Of a stretch of 62,625 nucleotides of DNA, positions 26,855-34,948 are shown one piece after another (the first letter of the stretch is position 1; every line of letters begins with the position of its first letter). The position numbers and the translations under genes are program-made. The stretch spans positions 1-62,625 of the forward strand of contig SAAH01000011.1 in NCBI GenBank assembly GCA_009929525.1, read 5' to 3'. The notes under the pieces were generated by a model. It saw only the letters and a program-made list of their open reading frames with translations. It was not told where the DNA came from and did not search any database. The stretch comes from Clostridia bacterium. GTDB taxonomy: Bacteria; Bacillota; Clostridia; Lachnospirales; Lachnospiraceae.

Positions 26855-26911
26855 AATAGGACACAGAAAAGGCTATCTGCGTTATGCAAATAGCCTTGTT
26901 CCGTTATTTTT
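26855..26911 (+). terminator. Second hairpin, probable terminator, at the left of the gene-free gap
   Basis: A 12-bp stem with one mismatch (26869-26880 with 26886-26897) can be extended by weaker outer pairing and is followed by ATTTTTA. The rest of 26912-27044 is AT-rich with no ORF, ribosome site or repeat that I can see. Confidence 0.5.
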
Positions 26912-27050
26912 AATGAGGGGGGAGATAGTGAGTGGTTAATCAACTATCTAATATCTAGTATACGGGTGAAATGTGAGAGGAATATGTATAAATTCTAAAA
27001 GAAATCGAAAATCTCTTAAGAAATGCTGAATAAAGGTTAAAATGAACGGG

Positions 27051-27280
27051 GGACGCCGCCATACCAGTGAGGGTGCCTGTGGGGAACGTGGGCAACGCCA
27101 GTGCAAGCTAACTGCTAACTTCGTCTAAGAGCGCTCGGGAGAGCCCTCGCGTCTAAGACTACGTAAGCGGTGGATCTTGCACCGGCTAAATGCGCCCACA
27201 AATTGTTCCCCACAGGCACCCCCACTGGTATGGCGGCTGTTCGTTGGAGGGAGGGGGATACGCATAAGACGGGAGGTAGC
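27051..27280 (+). ncRNA. Putative structured unit 1 (plus orientation)
   Basis: The basal stem is 33 bp with one mismatch (27055-27087 with 27205-27237). Inside it, further helices nest in order: 27088-27093 with 27194-27199; 27101-27107 with 27176-27182; 27111-27116 with 27166-27171; 27123-27126 with 27156-27159, continuing through 27128-27133 with 27148-27154 (one bulge at 27151); and a GGG/CCC tip (27137-27139 with 27144-27146) with loop AGAG. The same helices form in unit 2 despite sequence differences. RNA status is inferred; a DNA-level hairpin is the alternative. No dedicated promoter or terminator was identified. Confidence 0.55.
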
Positions 27281-27302
27281 CCCACTCTCCCAATATTTAT
27301 GC

Positions 27303-27535
27303 GCTACTTCTCCACATCTATCCGTCCCCAAAAGTCACCACCAACCAACAGCCGGCCGGTCTGGAGGGGAGGAGAGGGAAACAATTTGTGGGCGCCCTTA
27401 GCGCAGGCAAAATCCTCTGTTTACGTAGACTTGGACGCGAGGGCTCTCCCGAGCGCTCCTAGTCGCAGTTAACAGATAGTTTGCCGGAGCGTTGCCCACG
27501 TTTCCCTCTCCTCCCCTCCAGACCGGCCGGCGTCC
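27303..27535 (-). ncRNA. Putative structured unit 2 (minus orientation)
   Basis: The basal stem is a perfect 32 bp (27351-27382 with 27500-27531) and differs almost entirely in sequence from that of unit 1. The 117-nt core (27499-27383 on the minus strand) aligns to unit 1 without gaps. Equivalent helices are 27388-27393 with 27494-27499, 27406-27411 with 27480-27485, 27416-27421 with 27471-27476, and 27428-27431 with 27461-27464. The apical 23 nt (27434-27456) are identical to those of unit 1 (27131-27153). Confidence 0.55.
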
Positions 27536-27672
27536 GCCTTCCAATCTTTTAAAACGATGCCAAGTGCCGCACAAATCCCCTCTTCTTTTTTTGATGAAAA
27601 TATGATATCCTATATTTATCTATGGGCAAGTCAATCTAGTAAGAGTATAAGCTCAGAAATGGAGGCTTTTTT

Positions 27673-29136
27673 ATGAAATTAACTCAATTATTGGAACGTT
27701 TGGAATATACATGTCTGCAGGGCAGCACGGATCTGGAGATCCAGGAGATCGAGGCGGATTCCCGCAAGGCGAAGGAAGGCTCTCTTTTTATCTGTATCAG
27801 AGGTGCGGCGGCAGACGGACATACATTTGCTAAAGCGGTAGCCGAACAAGGTACAAAGGCAATCGTGGCGGAGGAACCAGTAGAAGTTCCGGAGGATGTG
27901 ACAGTGATCCTTGTGAAGGACACCAGATATGCCATGGCAGTGATCGCAGCGGCATATTACGGATATCCTGGAGACACTCTTAAGGTTATCGGTATCACAG
28001 GAACAAAGGGAAAGACGACCACTACTTACATGGTGAAGTCGATTCTTGAAAATGCAGGATATAAAGTGGGACTTATCGGAACTATCGAAACGATCATCGG
28101 GGATAAGGTGATCCCATCTGCGAATACAACGCCGGAATCCCTGCTCGTACAAAAATATTTCCGTCAGATGCTGGATGTAGGATGCGATTGTGCTGTGATG
28201 GAGGTTTCTTCTCAGGGACTGATGCTTCACCGGACAGCAGGATTTACTTTTGAAATAGGTATATTTACGAATATCGAACCGGATCACATCGGACCAAATG
28301 AGCACACCAGTTTTGAACATTATCTGGAATGTAAGAAAAAACTGCTCCGTCAGTGTAAGATCGGAATCGTGAACCGTGATGATGAACATTTTGAGAAGAT
28401 TATAGAGGGTCATACCTGTACCCTTGAGACTTATGGTTTCTCTGAAAAGGCGGATCTTCGTGCAGTGGATCCAAAGCTGATAACCGGAAAGGGTACACTT
28501 GGTATCTCTTATCAGCTGGATGGACTGCTCCATTTCCCGGTTGAGATTGATTTTCCGGGAAAGTTCAGCATCTATAATTCTTTGACAGCCATTGCTATCT
28601 GCCACCATTTTCATGTGTCGGAAGATAACATTCAAAAAGCTCTCAGAGTGGCAAAAGTAAAGGGAAGGATTGAGATGATCAAAGTATCAGATGAATTTAC
28701 TTTGATGATCGATTATGCACATAATGCGATGAGCCTTGAGAGTCTTTTGACTACATTGAGAGAGTATCATCCGAACCGTTTGGTATGCCTCTTTGGATGC
28801 GGTGGAAATCGCTCCAGAGACAGAAGATTTGAGATGGGAGAGGTGTCTGGAAAGCTGGCAGATCTTACGATCATTACTTCGGATAATCCGAGAAATGAAG
28901 AGCCACAGGCGATCATCGATGATATTAAGACAGGAATCAACAAGACAGATGGAAAATACGTAGAGATCATAGATAGAAAAGAAGCGATAGCCTATGCCAT
29001 CCATCACGGACAGCCGGGAGATATCGTTGTGCTGGCAGGTAAGGGACATGAGGATTATCAGGAGATCAAAGGTAAAAAATACCCGATGGACGAGAGAGTA
29101 TTGATTCAGGAGATTATGGAAGAAGACAATGAGTAG
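27673..29136 (+). CDS. murE: UDP-MurNAc-L-Ala-D-Glu:meso-diaminopimelate ligase
   Basis: A 487-residue Mur ligase that adds the third residue to the peptidoglycan stem peptide, using ATP. The N-terminal domain carries EADSRKAKEGSLFICIRG. The P-loop is GITGTKGKTTTT (G110-T115). The carbamylated-lysine/Mg region and NIEPDHIGPNEH follow. DNPRNEEP in the C-terminal domain is the motif that selects meso-diaminopimelate over lysine. GGAGG precedes the ATG by about 7 bases. It is the first gene of a long co-directional run; the last eight bases overlap priA. Upstream lies the GC-rich inverted-repeat element. Confidence 0.96.
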   Translation: MKLTQLLERLEYTCLQGSTDLEIQEIEADSRKAKEGSLFICIRGAAADGHTFAKAVAEQGTKAIVAEEPVEVPEDVTVILVKDTRYAMAVIAAAYYGYPGDTLKVIGITGTKGKTTTTYMVKSILENAGYKVGLIGTIETIIGDKVIPSANTTPESLLVQKYFRQMLDVGCDCAVMEVSSQGLMLHRTAGFTFEIGIFTNIEPDHIGPNEHTSFEHYLECKKKLLRQCKIGIVNRDDEHFEKIIEGHTCTLETYGFSEKADLRAVDPKLITGKGTLGISYQLDGLLHFPVEIDFPGKFSIYNSLTAIAICHHFHVSEDNIQKALRVAKVKGRIEMIKVSDEFTLMIDYAHNAMSLESLLTTLREYHPNRLVCLFGCGGNRSRDRRFEMGEVSGKLADLTIITSDNPRNEEPQAIIDDIKTGINKTDGKYVEIIDRKEAIAYAIHHGQPGDIVVLAGKGHEDYQEIKGKKYPMDERVLIQEIMEEDNE

Positions 29137-31354
29137 GTTATTTGCCGATATTATCGTAGACATTACCAGTGAAAAACTGGACCGGACGTTTCAGTATCTG
29201 GTGCCGGAAACACTGATATCTATTCTCAAACCGGGTATGCAGGTAAAGATACCTTTTGGAAATGGCGGGAGAACGATACAAGGCTATGTGATCCAGATGA
29301 CAGACCGTCCGACCTATGATGTGGAGCGGATGAAAGAAATCGTGGATGTGGTAGATGCAGGAAACAGCATCGAATCAAAACTGATCTCTTTGGCCGCCTG
29401 GATACGGGAGCAGTACGGTTCTACTATGATACAGGCATTGAAGACAGTCCTGCCGGTAAAACAAAAGTTAAAGCAGCGTGAGGAACGCTGGATCACGTTG
29501 AAGATATCCGAAGAGGAAGCAAGCAAACAGCTTGCAATCTATGAGAAGAAACATCATGTAGCAAGACAGAGGATCCTTCAGGCTGTGCTCGAGGAGGGCA
29601 AGCTGTCCTATACTCTTGCAGTCAATAAACTTCATGTGGCAAATAATGTACTGAAAACCATGGAAGACCAGGGAATCCTGCAGATACAGGCACAGACGGT
29701 GTACCGTAATCCGATTCAGGATGAAAAACAGAGCCATGAAGAAATCGTATTGAACGAAGATCAGCGAAGAATCGCAGAGGCGATAGAGGAAGGCTGGAGT
29801 CGGGGAGATAATAGACCGTGTCTGATCCGCGGAGTTACAGGAAGCGGTAAAACCCTGATTTATATGGAACTTATGGAGCAGATCATCCGGGAAGGCAGAC
29901 AGGTTATCCTGCTGATCCCGGAGATCGCACTGACGTACCAGACCGTTCTTCGATTCTATCACAGATTTGGTGATAAGGTTTCGGTCCTGCATTCAAGGCT
30001 TTCTCCGGGAGAACGTTCGGATCAGTTTGAACGTGCGAAGGCCGGAAAGATCCAGATCATGATCGGTCCCCGCTCAGCACTTTTCACTCCGTTTGCGGAT
30101 CTGGGACTGATCGTGATGGATGAGGAACATGAGAATTCCTATCAGAGCGAGACGACTCCATGCTATCACGCAAGGGAGACTGCCATCGCAAGAGGAGAAT
30201 TGGAAAACTGTCAGGTTGTGATGGGAAGCGCCACACCTTCCGTGGATGCATACTATCGTGGGAAAAATGGAACCTATCGGTTATTCGAGATGGATGCCCG
30301 CTATGAAAATAGAAACCTTCCCACGGTTTATACGATCGATCTTAGGGAAGAATTAAGAGAGGGCAACCGTTCCATCCTGAGCAGAAAGCTTCAGGAAAAG
30401 ATGGAGCAGAGGTTTGAGCGAAAAGAGCAGATGATGCTCTTTTTGAACCGGCGGGGATATGCCGGATTCTTATCCTGCCGTTCCTGCGGAACCGTTATGA
30501 AATGCCCCCACTGTGATGTATCCCTGGCCGTTCACCGGCAGGGGCGGATGGTGTGCCATTACTGTGGATATGAGACGAGGCAGCCGCAGGAATGCCCGGA
30601 ATGCGGATCCACATACATTGGAGGATTTCGGGCGGGCACACAGCAGATCGAGGATATCGTGAAGAAAAGATTTCCCCAGGCGAGAGTGCTCCGGATGGAT
30701 CTGGACACGACAAGAAAAAAGGAAGGGCATGCGAAGATCCTGTCAGCATTTGCCAATCAGGAGGCAGATGTTTTAATTGGAACACAGATGATCGTAAAAG
30801 GTCATGATTTTCCAAATGTGACACTGGTAGGTGTGCTTGCAGCAGATTTATCCCTGAATATGAGCGATTTTCGTGCCAGTGAAAGGACATTTCAGCTGAT
30901 GACCCAGGCGGTTGGCCGGGCGGGAAGAGGAAGTGTACCGGGAGAAGCCGTTATACAGACGTATCAGCCGGAACATTATAGCATCATGGCGGCGGTAAAA
31001 CAGGATTATCCGGCTTTCTATGAGGAAGAGATAGGGTATCGTCAGTTACTGTCGTATCCGCCGGTATCGAACCTCTTTGCGATACATGGAAGCAGCATGG
31101 ATGAAAACCTTTTGGAAATGGGAATGGAATATATAAAGAAGTTTTTGAAGAAAATAGATGGTGAAGGAAAGCTTCAGATGATCGGTCCGGCAGATGAACC
31201 GGTGGCGAAGGTGGCTGATATGTACAGGAAGGTGCTGTACATCAAACAGGATGACCATGGGATATTATTAAAAGCGAAGAATCAGCTGGAGAGATATCTG
31301 GAGATAAACAGCGGATTTAAAAATATCAGGATACAATTTGAGTTCAATCATTAG
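29129..31354 (+). CDS. priA: Primosomal protein N' (replication restart helicase PriA)
   Basis: A 741-residue 3'-5' helicase that reloads the replisome at stalled forks. An N-terminal DNA-binding domain (FADIIVDI...FQYLVPE) is followed by helicase motif I GVTGSGKT, motif II DEEHENSY, and QAVGRAGRG as motif VI. Between the helicase lobes are the paired zinc sites: eight cysteines in four CxxC-like pairs (CRSC, CPHC, CHYC, CPEC, about residues 448-492). It starts eight bases before the murE stop, which indicates translational coupling; the ribosome site GAAGAAGA is weak. Length and motifs are typical. Confidence 0.97.
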   Translation: MSRLFADIIVDITSEKLDRTFQYLVPETLISILKPGMQVKIPFGNGGRTIQGYVIQMTDRPTYDVERMKEIVDVVDAGNSIESKLISLAAWIREQYGSTMIQALKTVLPVKQKLKQREERWITLKISEEEASKQLAIYEKKHHVARQRILQAVLEEGKLSYTLAVNKLHVANNVLKTMEDQGILQIQAQTVYRNPIQDEKQSHEEIVLNEDQRRIAEAIEEGWSRGDNRPCLIRGVTGSGKTLIYMELMEQIIREGRQVILLIPEIALTYQTVLRFYHRFGDKVSVLHSRLSPGERSDQFERAKAGKIQIMIGPRSALFTPFADLGLIVMDEEHENSYQSETTPCYHARETAIARGELENCQVVMGSATPSVDAYYRGKNGTYRLFEMDARYENRNLPTVYTIDLREELREGNRSILSRKLQEKMEQRFERKEQMMLFLNRRGYAGFLSCRSCGTVMKCPHCDVSLAVHRQGRMVCHYCGYETRQPQECPECGSTYIGGFRAGTQQIEDIVKKRFPQARVLRMDLDTTRKKEGHAKILSAFANQEADVLIGTQMIVKGHDFPNVTLVGVLAADLSLNMSDFRASERTFQLMTQAVGRAGRGSVPGEAVIQTYQPEHYSIMAAVKQDYPAFYEEEIGYRQLLSYPPVSNLFAIHGSSMDENLLEMGMEYIKKFLKKIDGEGKLQMIGPADEPVAKVADMYRKVLYIKQDDHGILLKAKNQLERYLEINSGFKNIRIQFEFNH

Positions 31355-31377
31355 AAGATAACGAGGAGGATATACAG

Positions 31378-31860
31378 ATGGCAATCAGAAAGATAAGAAT
31401 CATGGGTGACAGGATATTAGGGAAAAAATGTCGGCCGATCGAGGAGATGACACCAAAGATCAAAGAACTTATTCAGGATATGCTGGATACGATGTATGAT
31501 GCATGCGGCGTTGGTCTTGCAGCACCGCAGGTGGGTCTGCTCAAGAGAATCGTGGTGATCGATGTGGGAGATCGTCCATGGGTGCTTATTAATCCGGAGA
31601 TTGTTGAGACATCTGGAGAACAGACGGGTGCAGAAGGATGTTTGAGTCTGCCAGGAAAGTCAGGAACAGTAACACGTCCTAATGTTGTGACGGTCAAAGC
31701 ATTTGATGAGAATATGGAGCCATACACACTGACAGGTGAGGGCCTTTTGGCAAGAGCAATCTGCCATGAATGTGATCATCTGGATGGGATCATGTATGTG
31801 GAACATGTAGAAGGCGAACTATATGATAATGAAACCATAGAAGAAGAGGAAGAAGAATAG
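31378..31860 (+). CDS. def: Peptide deformylase
   Basis: A 160-residue metalloenzyme that removes the formyl group from nascent N-termini. All three motifs are intact: GVGLAAPQVG near residue 43, EGCLSLPG near 87, and HECDHLDG near 130 with the HExxH-type metal ligands. The C-terminal tail is acidic (ETIEEEEEE). A GAGGAGG site precedes the ATG. The stop directly abuts the fmt ATG, giving the classical def-fmt pair for formylation and deformylation. Confidence 0.97.
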   Translation: MAIRKIRIMGDRILGKKCRPIEEMTPKIKELIQDMLDTMYDACGVGLAAPQVGLLKRIVVIDVGDRPWVLINPEIVETSGEQTGAEGCLSLPGKSGTVTRPNVVTVKAFDENMEPYTLTGEGLLARAICHECDHLDGIMYVEHVEGELYDNETIEEEEEE

Positions 31861-32817
31861 ATGAGAGTAGTATTTATGGGAACCCCTGATTTTTCAGTGG
31901 GTACGCTGAAAGCCCTGGTCAAGGAAGGACATCAGATCGTGGGTGTGGTAAGCCAGCCGGATAAGCCAAAGGGCAGAGGAAAAAATCTTCAGCCCACACC
32001 GGTCAAAGAGGCAGCTCTTGAGATGGGGCTTACTGTATATCAGCCTAAGAAGGTACGTGATCCGGAATTTTTCAAGCTTCTGGAAAGTCTGAAGCCGGAG
32101 GTGATCGTGGTTGTTGCATTTGGACAGATCATACCGGAATCAATATTGAATCTGGCTCCATATGGATGTATCAATGTACATGCATCCCTGCTTCCAAAGT
32201 ACAGAGGAGCAGCTCCGATCCAGTGGGCAGTCATCGACGGAGAGGAAAAGTCCGGAGTTACGATCATGAAGATGGATGCCGGTCTTGATACCGGTGATAT
32301 GATATCCAAGGTAGAGGTCAGGATAGAGGAAGACGAAACAGGCGGGACGTTGTTTGACAAGCTGAGTGAAGCCGGTGCAAAGCTGCTTGTGGAAACCCTT
32401 CCTTCTTTGGCCGCTCAGACTGCCGTTTATGAAAAACAGCCGGAGGAGAGTCCTACAGCCTATGCGGGAATGATACAAAAAAGCATGGGAGATATGGATT
32501 GGAACCGCCCGGCGATAGAACTGGAAAGACTGGTCAGAGGACTGAATCCATGGCCAAGTGCTTATACAAAGTTAAATGGAAAGACTTTAAAGATATGGAA
32601 AGCGTCTGTGATCACCAAAGAGAAGACAGAAGAAATCAATGAAACCGATCTGTGTGCAGGAACGATCCTGAGAGCAGATGAGAAAGGGATTTGGATACAG
32701 ACAAAGGATGGAATCCTGAATATCCTTGAACTTCAGCTGGAAGGAAAGAAACGGATGGAAACACAGGCGTTTTTAAGAGGCTATTCGGTAGAAACAGGAA
32801 GAGTACTTCCATTTTAG
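31861..32817 (+). CDS. fmt: Methionyl-tRNA formyltransferase
   Basis: A 318-residue enzyme that formylates initiator Met-tRNA using 10-formyl-tetrahydrofolate. VVFMGTPDFSVGTL is the N-terminal strand-loop signature; NVHASLLPKYRGAAPIQWA contains the catalytic Asn/His region (with the loop HASLLPKYRG), and MDAGLDTGDM is also conserved. The C-terminal OB-like domain starts near residue 210 (LVRGLNPWPSAYT). It begins on the base after the def stop and uses GAGGAAG inside def as ribosome site. Confidence 0.97.
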   Translation: MRVVFMGTPDFSVGTLKALVKEGHQIVGVVSQPDKPKGRGKNLQPTPVKEAALEMGLTVYQPKKVRDPEFFKLLESLKPEVIVVVAFGQIIPESILNLAPYGCINVHASLLPKYRGAAPIQWAVIDGEEKSGVTIMKMDAGLDTGDMISKVEVRIEEDETGGTLFDKLSEAGAKLLVETLPSLAAQTAVYEKQPEESPTAYAGMIQKSMGDMDWNRPAIELERLVRGLNPWPSAYTKLNGKTLKIWKASVITKEKTEEINETDLCAGTILRADEKGIWIQTKDGILNILELQLEGKKRMETQAFLRGYSVETGRVLPF

Positions 32818-32842
32818 ACAGTAAGACAGGAGAGTGATGATA

Positions 32843-33553
32843 ATGTACCGTTATGGAATGGGCTATGGGATGTTTTTTGATCCTACTTATATACTGGTGA
32901 TCCTGGCAGCAGTGATCGCTATGGCAGCATCTGCTTATTGCAGATCGGTCATGAGCAGATACAGTAGGATGAGGGTTTCCACAGGTACTACAGGGCAGGA
33001 AGCCGCTGAGAGGGTACTGCATGCGGCAGGAATCTATGATGTGGGTATCCGGCAGATGGGTGGAAGAGGAATCTCATTTTATCGATATGATAAAACAGTG
33101 AATCTGTCAGATGAATTATTTCATCAGCCGAGTATCACAGCAGTGGCAACGGCGGCTCATGAGTGTGGCCATGCGATGCAGCATGCCAGCGGTTATGTGG
33201 TCAATCGTGCGATCAATCTGGTCAATCCGGTGATGCAGCTTAGTTCCAATGCGGCAATCCCCATCTTTATTCTGGGACTGATCTTATCATTTCGTCCGCT
33301 TCAGACATTGGGGATCGTGCTGTTTTGTGTTGTTGTAGCATTTCAGCTTTTGACCCTTCCGTCAGAATTTAATGCTTCACGAAGAGCAGTTGTCATGCTC
33401 CAAAGTACAGGAATCATACAGACAGAGGAGGAAGTAAGGGGAGTAAAGAAAGTTCTTATTGCAGCAGCACTGACCTATGTGGCAGCTCTTGCAAGTGCAC
33501 TTTTGCAGCTTCTTCGTCTGATCATATTAGCTGGAGGAAGAAATCGTGACTAA
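32843..33553 (+). CDS. Membrane zinc metallopeptidase (YugP family)
   Basis: A 236-residue membrane protein of the putative neutral zinc metallopeptidase family (COG2738). HECGH (in TAAHECGHAMQHASG) is the metal-binding HExxH. Membrane segments flank it: about residues 12-32, 126-150, 156-175 and 210-232. EFNASRRAV provides the distal Glu, as in HtpX-like peptidases. ATG 32843 is chosen because AGGAGAG lies about 10 bases upstream; GTG 32834 and ATG 32837 are too close to that site. The substrate is unknown. Its last eight bases overlap rsmB. Confidence 0.85.
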   Translation: MYRYGMGYGMFFDPTYILVILAAVIAMAASAYCRSVMSRYSRMRVSTGTTGQEAAERVLHAAGIYDVGIRQMGGRGISFYRYDKTVNLSDELFHQPSITAVATAAHECGHAMQHASGYVVNRAINLVNPVMQLSSNAAIPIFILGLILSFRPLQTLGIVLFCVVVAFQLLTLPSEFNASRRAVVMLQSTGIIQTEEEVRGVKKVLIAAALTYVAALASALLQLLRLIILAGGRNRD

Positions 33554-34916
33554 TGGTGTAGATACCCGGGGAATAGCCCTGGAGATATTGTTAGAGATTA
33601 CGCAGAAGCAGGAATACAGTCATATAGCGATCCGCAATGCGCTCGATAAAGTACAGTACCTGCCAAAGCAGGAGCGGGCATTTATCAACCGCATCGTAGA
33701 AGGAACGATAGAATATATGCTCCGCATCGATTATATCTTGAACCAATATTCGAATGTAAAAGTGACCAAGATGAAACCGGTCATAAGAAATATATTACGA
33801 AGCAGTGTCTATCAGCTATTATTCATGGACAGCGTGCCGGATTCGGCAGCTTGTAATGAGGCTGTAAAGCTGGCACAAAAAAAAGGATTTTACAGCCTGA
33901 AGGGATTTGTAAATGGAGTCCTCAGGACGATTTCCAGAGAAAAGGAAAGCATCAGATATCCTGAAAGGGAGACGAATCTGTCAGAGTATCTGTCAATATA
34001 TTATTCTATGCCGCTTTGGATGATTGAGAGATGGCTTGGAGAATATGGGGTCGAGGTTACAGAGAAGATGCTGAAAGACTCACTGGCAGACCGGCCGACG
34101 ACGATCCGTTGTCAGCTTTACCGGATGGATCCGGAGCTTACAGTGGACAGCCTCAGAAGGCAGGGGGCACACCTTGAGCCGGCACCGTATCTGCCCTATG
34201 CATGGTACTTGTCAGAGTATAGTCATTTGGCAGGATTAAAATCATTTGTTATGGGGCGATTCGTTGTTCAGGATGTAAGCTCTATGCTGGTGGCAGAGGC
34301 TGCAGCACCTAAAAAAGGAGATTATGTGATCGACCTGTGTTCAGCACCGGGCGGGAAGAGCCTGCATGTAGCTGATAAGATGGAAGGCTACGGACATGTG
34401 GATGCGAGAGATCTGACAGAATATAAAGTAGATCTTATTCGGGAAAATATCCACCGTACGGGAGCAATCAACATAGAAGCAAATCAGAAGGACGCAACAG
34501 TGCTTGACAAAGATTCCATAGAAAAAGCAGACATTGTACTTGCAGATGTTCCGTGTTCCGGACTTGGAGTCATAGGGAAAAAGACAGACATCAAATATAG
34601 GATCGATCCGGAGAAAATCAAAGAGCTGGTAGTGCTGCAGCGTCAGATCCTTCATAATGCAGCAGCTTACGTAAAACCGGGTGGTACTTTGATCTACAGC
34701 ACCTGTACGATCACCCGGGAAGAAAACATTGAAAATGTCAGATGGTTTTTGGAAAATTATCCATATGAATTGGAGAGCCTTGATCCATACCTTTGTGAGG
34801 AACTTCACAGTGAGACGACAAAAGAAGGATATCTGCAGCTTTTGCCGGGCGTTCATAAAACAGATGGATTTTTCCTGGCGAGACTGGTGAAAAAAAATGT
34901 TGAGGTTACTCCGTAA
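33546..34916 (+). CDS. rsmB: 16S rRNA (cytosine-967-C5)-methyltransferase RsmB
   Basis: A 456-residue rRNA methyltransferase. Residues 1-140 form the NusB-like RNA-binding domain. The Rossmann domain contains DLCSAPGGKSLH for S-adenosylmethionine, ADVPCSGLGV with the catalytic Cys, and YSTCTI with the second Cys. The start is GTG at 33546, eight bases inside the previous gene and preceded by GGAGG; no upstream ATG fits. A C-terminal region (about 370-450) includes LLPGVHKTDGFFLARL. rlmN follows, forming an rRNA-modification pair. Confidence 0.93.
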   Translation: MTNGVDTRGIALEILLEITQKQEYSHIAIRNALDKVQYLPKQERAFINRIVEGTIEYMLRIDYILNQYSNVKVTKMKPVIRNILRSSVYQLLFMDSVPDSAACNEAVKLAQKKGFYSLKGFVNGVLRTISREKESIRYPERETNLSEYLSIYYSMPLWMIERWLGEYGVEVTEKMLKDSLADRPTTIRCQLYRMDPELTVDSLRRQGAHLEPAPYLPYAWYLSEYSHLAGLKSFVMGRFVVQDVSSMLVAEAAAPKKGDYVIDLCSAPGGKSLHVADKMEGYGHVDARDLTEYKVDLIRENIHRTGAINIEANQKDATVLDKDSIEKADIVLADVPCSGLGVIGKKTDIKYRIDPEKIKELVVLQRQILHNAAAYVKPGGTLIYSTCTITREENIENVRWFLENYPYELESLDPYLCEELHSETTKEGYLQLLPGVHKTDGFFLARLVKKNVEVTP

Positions 34917-34948
34917 CTTCCGGTGTTTTAGAAACAAAAGGGGGAAAT

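Larger units (their letters stand above)
27051..27535. repeat. GC-rich compound inverted-repeat element, two units tail to tail
   Basis: A 485-bp block, visibly richer in G and C than its surroundings, fills most of the gap between arcC and murE. It is bounded by an 8-bp terminal inverted repeat (27051-27058 with 27528-27535). It consists of two inverted copies of a unit: 27051-27280 on the plus strand (230 bp) and 27303-27535 on the minus strand (233 bp). They meet at a 22-base centre with a further 7-bp pair (27261-27267 with 27297-27303). Each unit has a long basal stem, a 117-nt core and a conserved right flank (CGGCTGTTsGTTGG then GGGG...GTAGC). ORFs inside it lack ribosome sites and are consequences of the repeat. 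I do not recognise the family. Confidence 0.9.

Noticed and set aside
27088-27204. Group II intron, HDV-like or twister ribozyme in the element
   Set aside because: No domain V-like sequence, no HDV-type double-pseudoknot order and no twister consensus were found; a GGGCAAC resemblance to HDV is too short to mean anything.
27125-27472. ORFs within the GC-rich element (63-100 codons on both strands)
   Set aside because: They have no ribosome sites, show proline/arginine-rich shadow composition, and owe their openness to the high GC and the inverted repeat.
27051-27535. Invertible promoter switch flanked by inverted repeats
   Set aside because: The inverted repeats lie within each hairpin unit rather than flanking a promoter, no recombinase gene is near, and no promoter with a good -35/-10 is seen inside.
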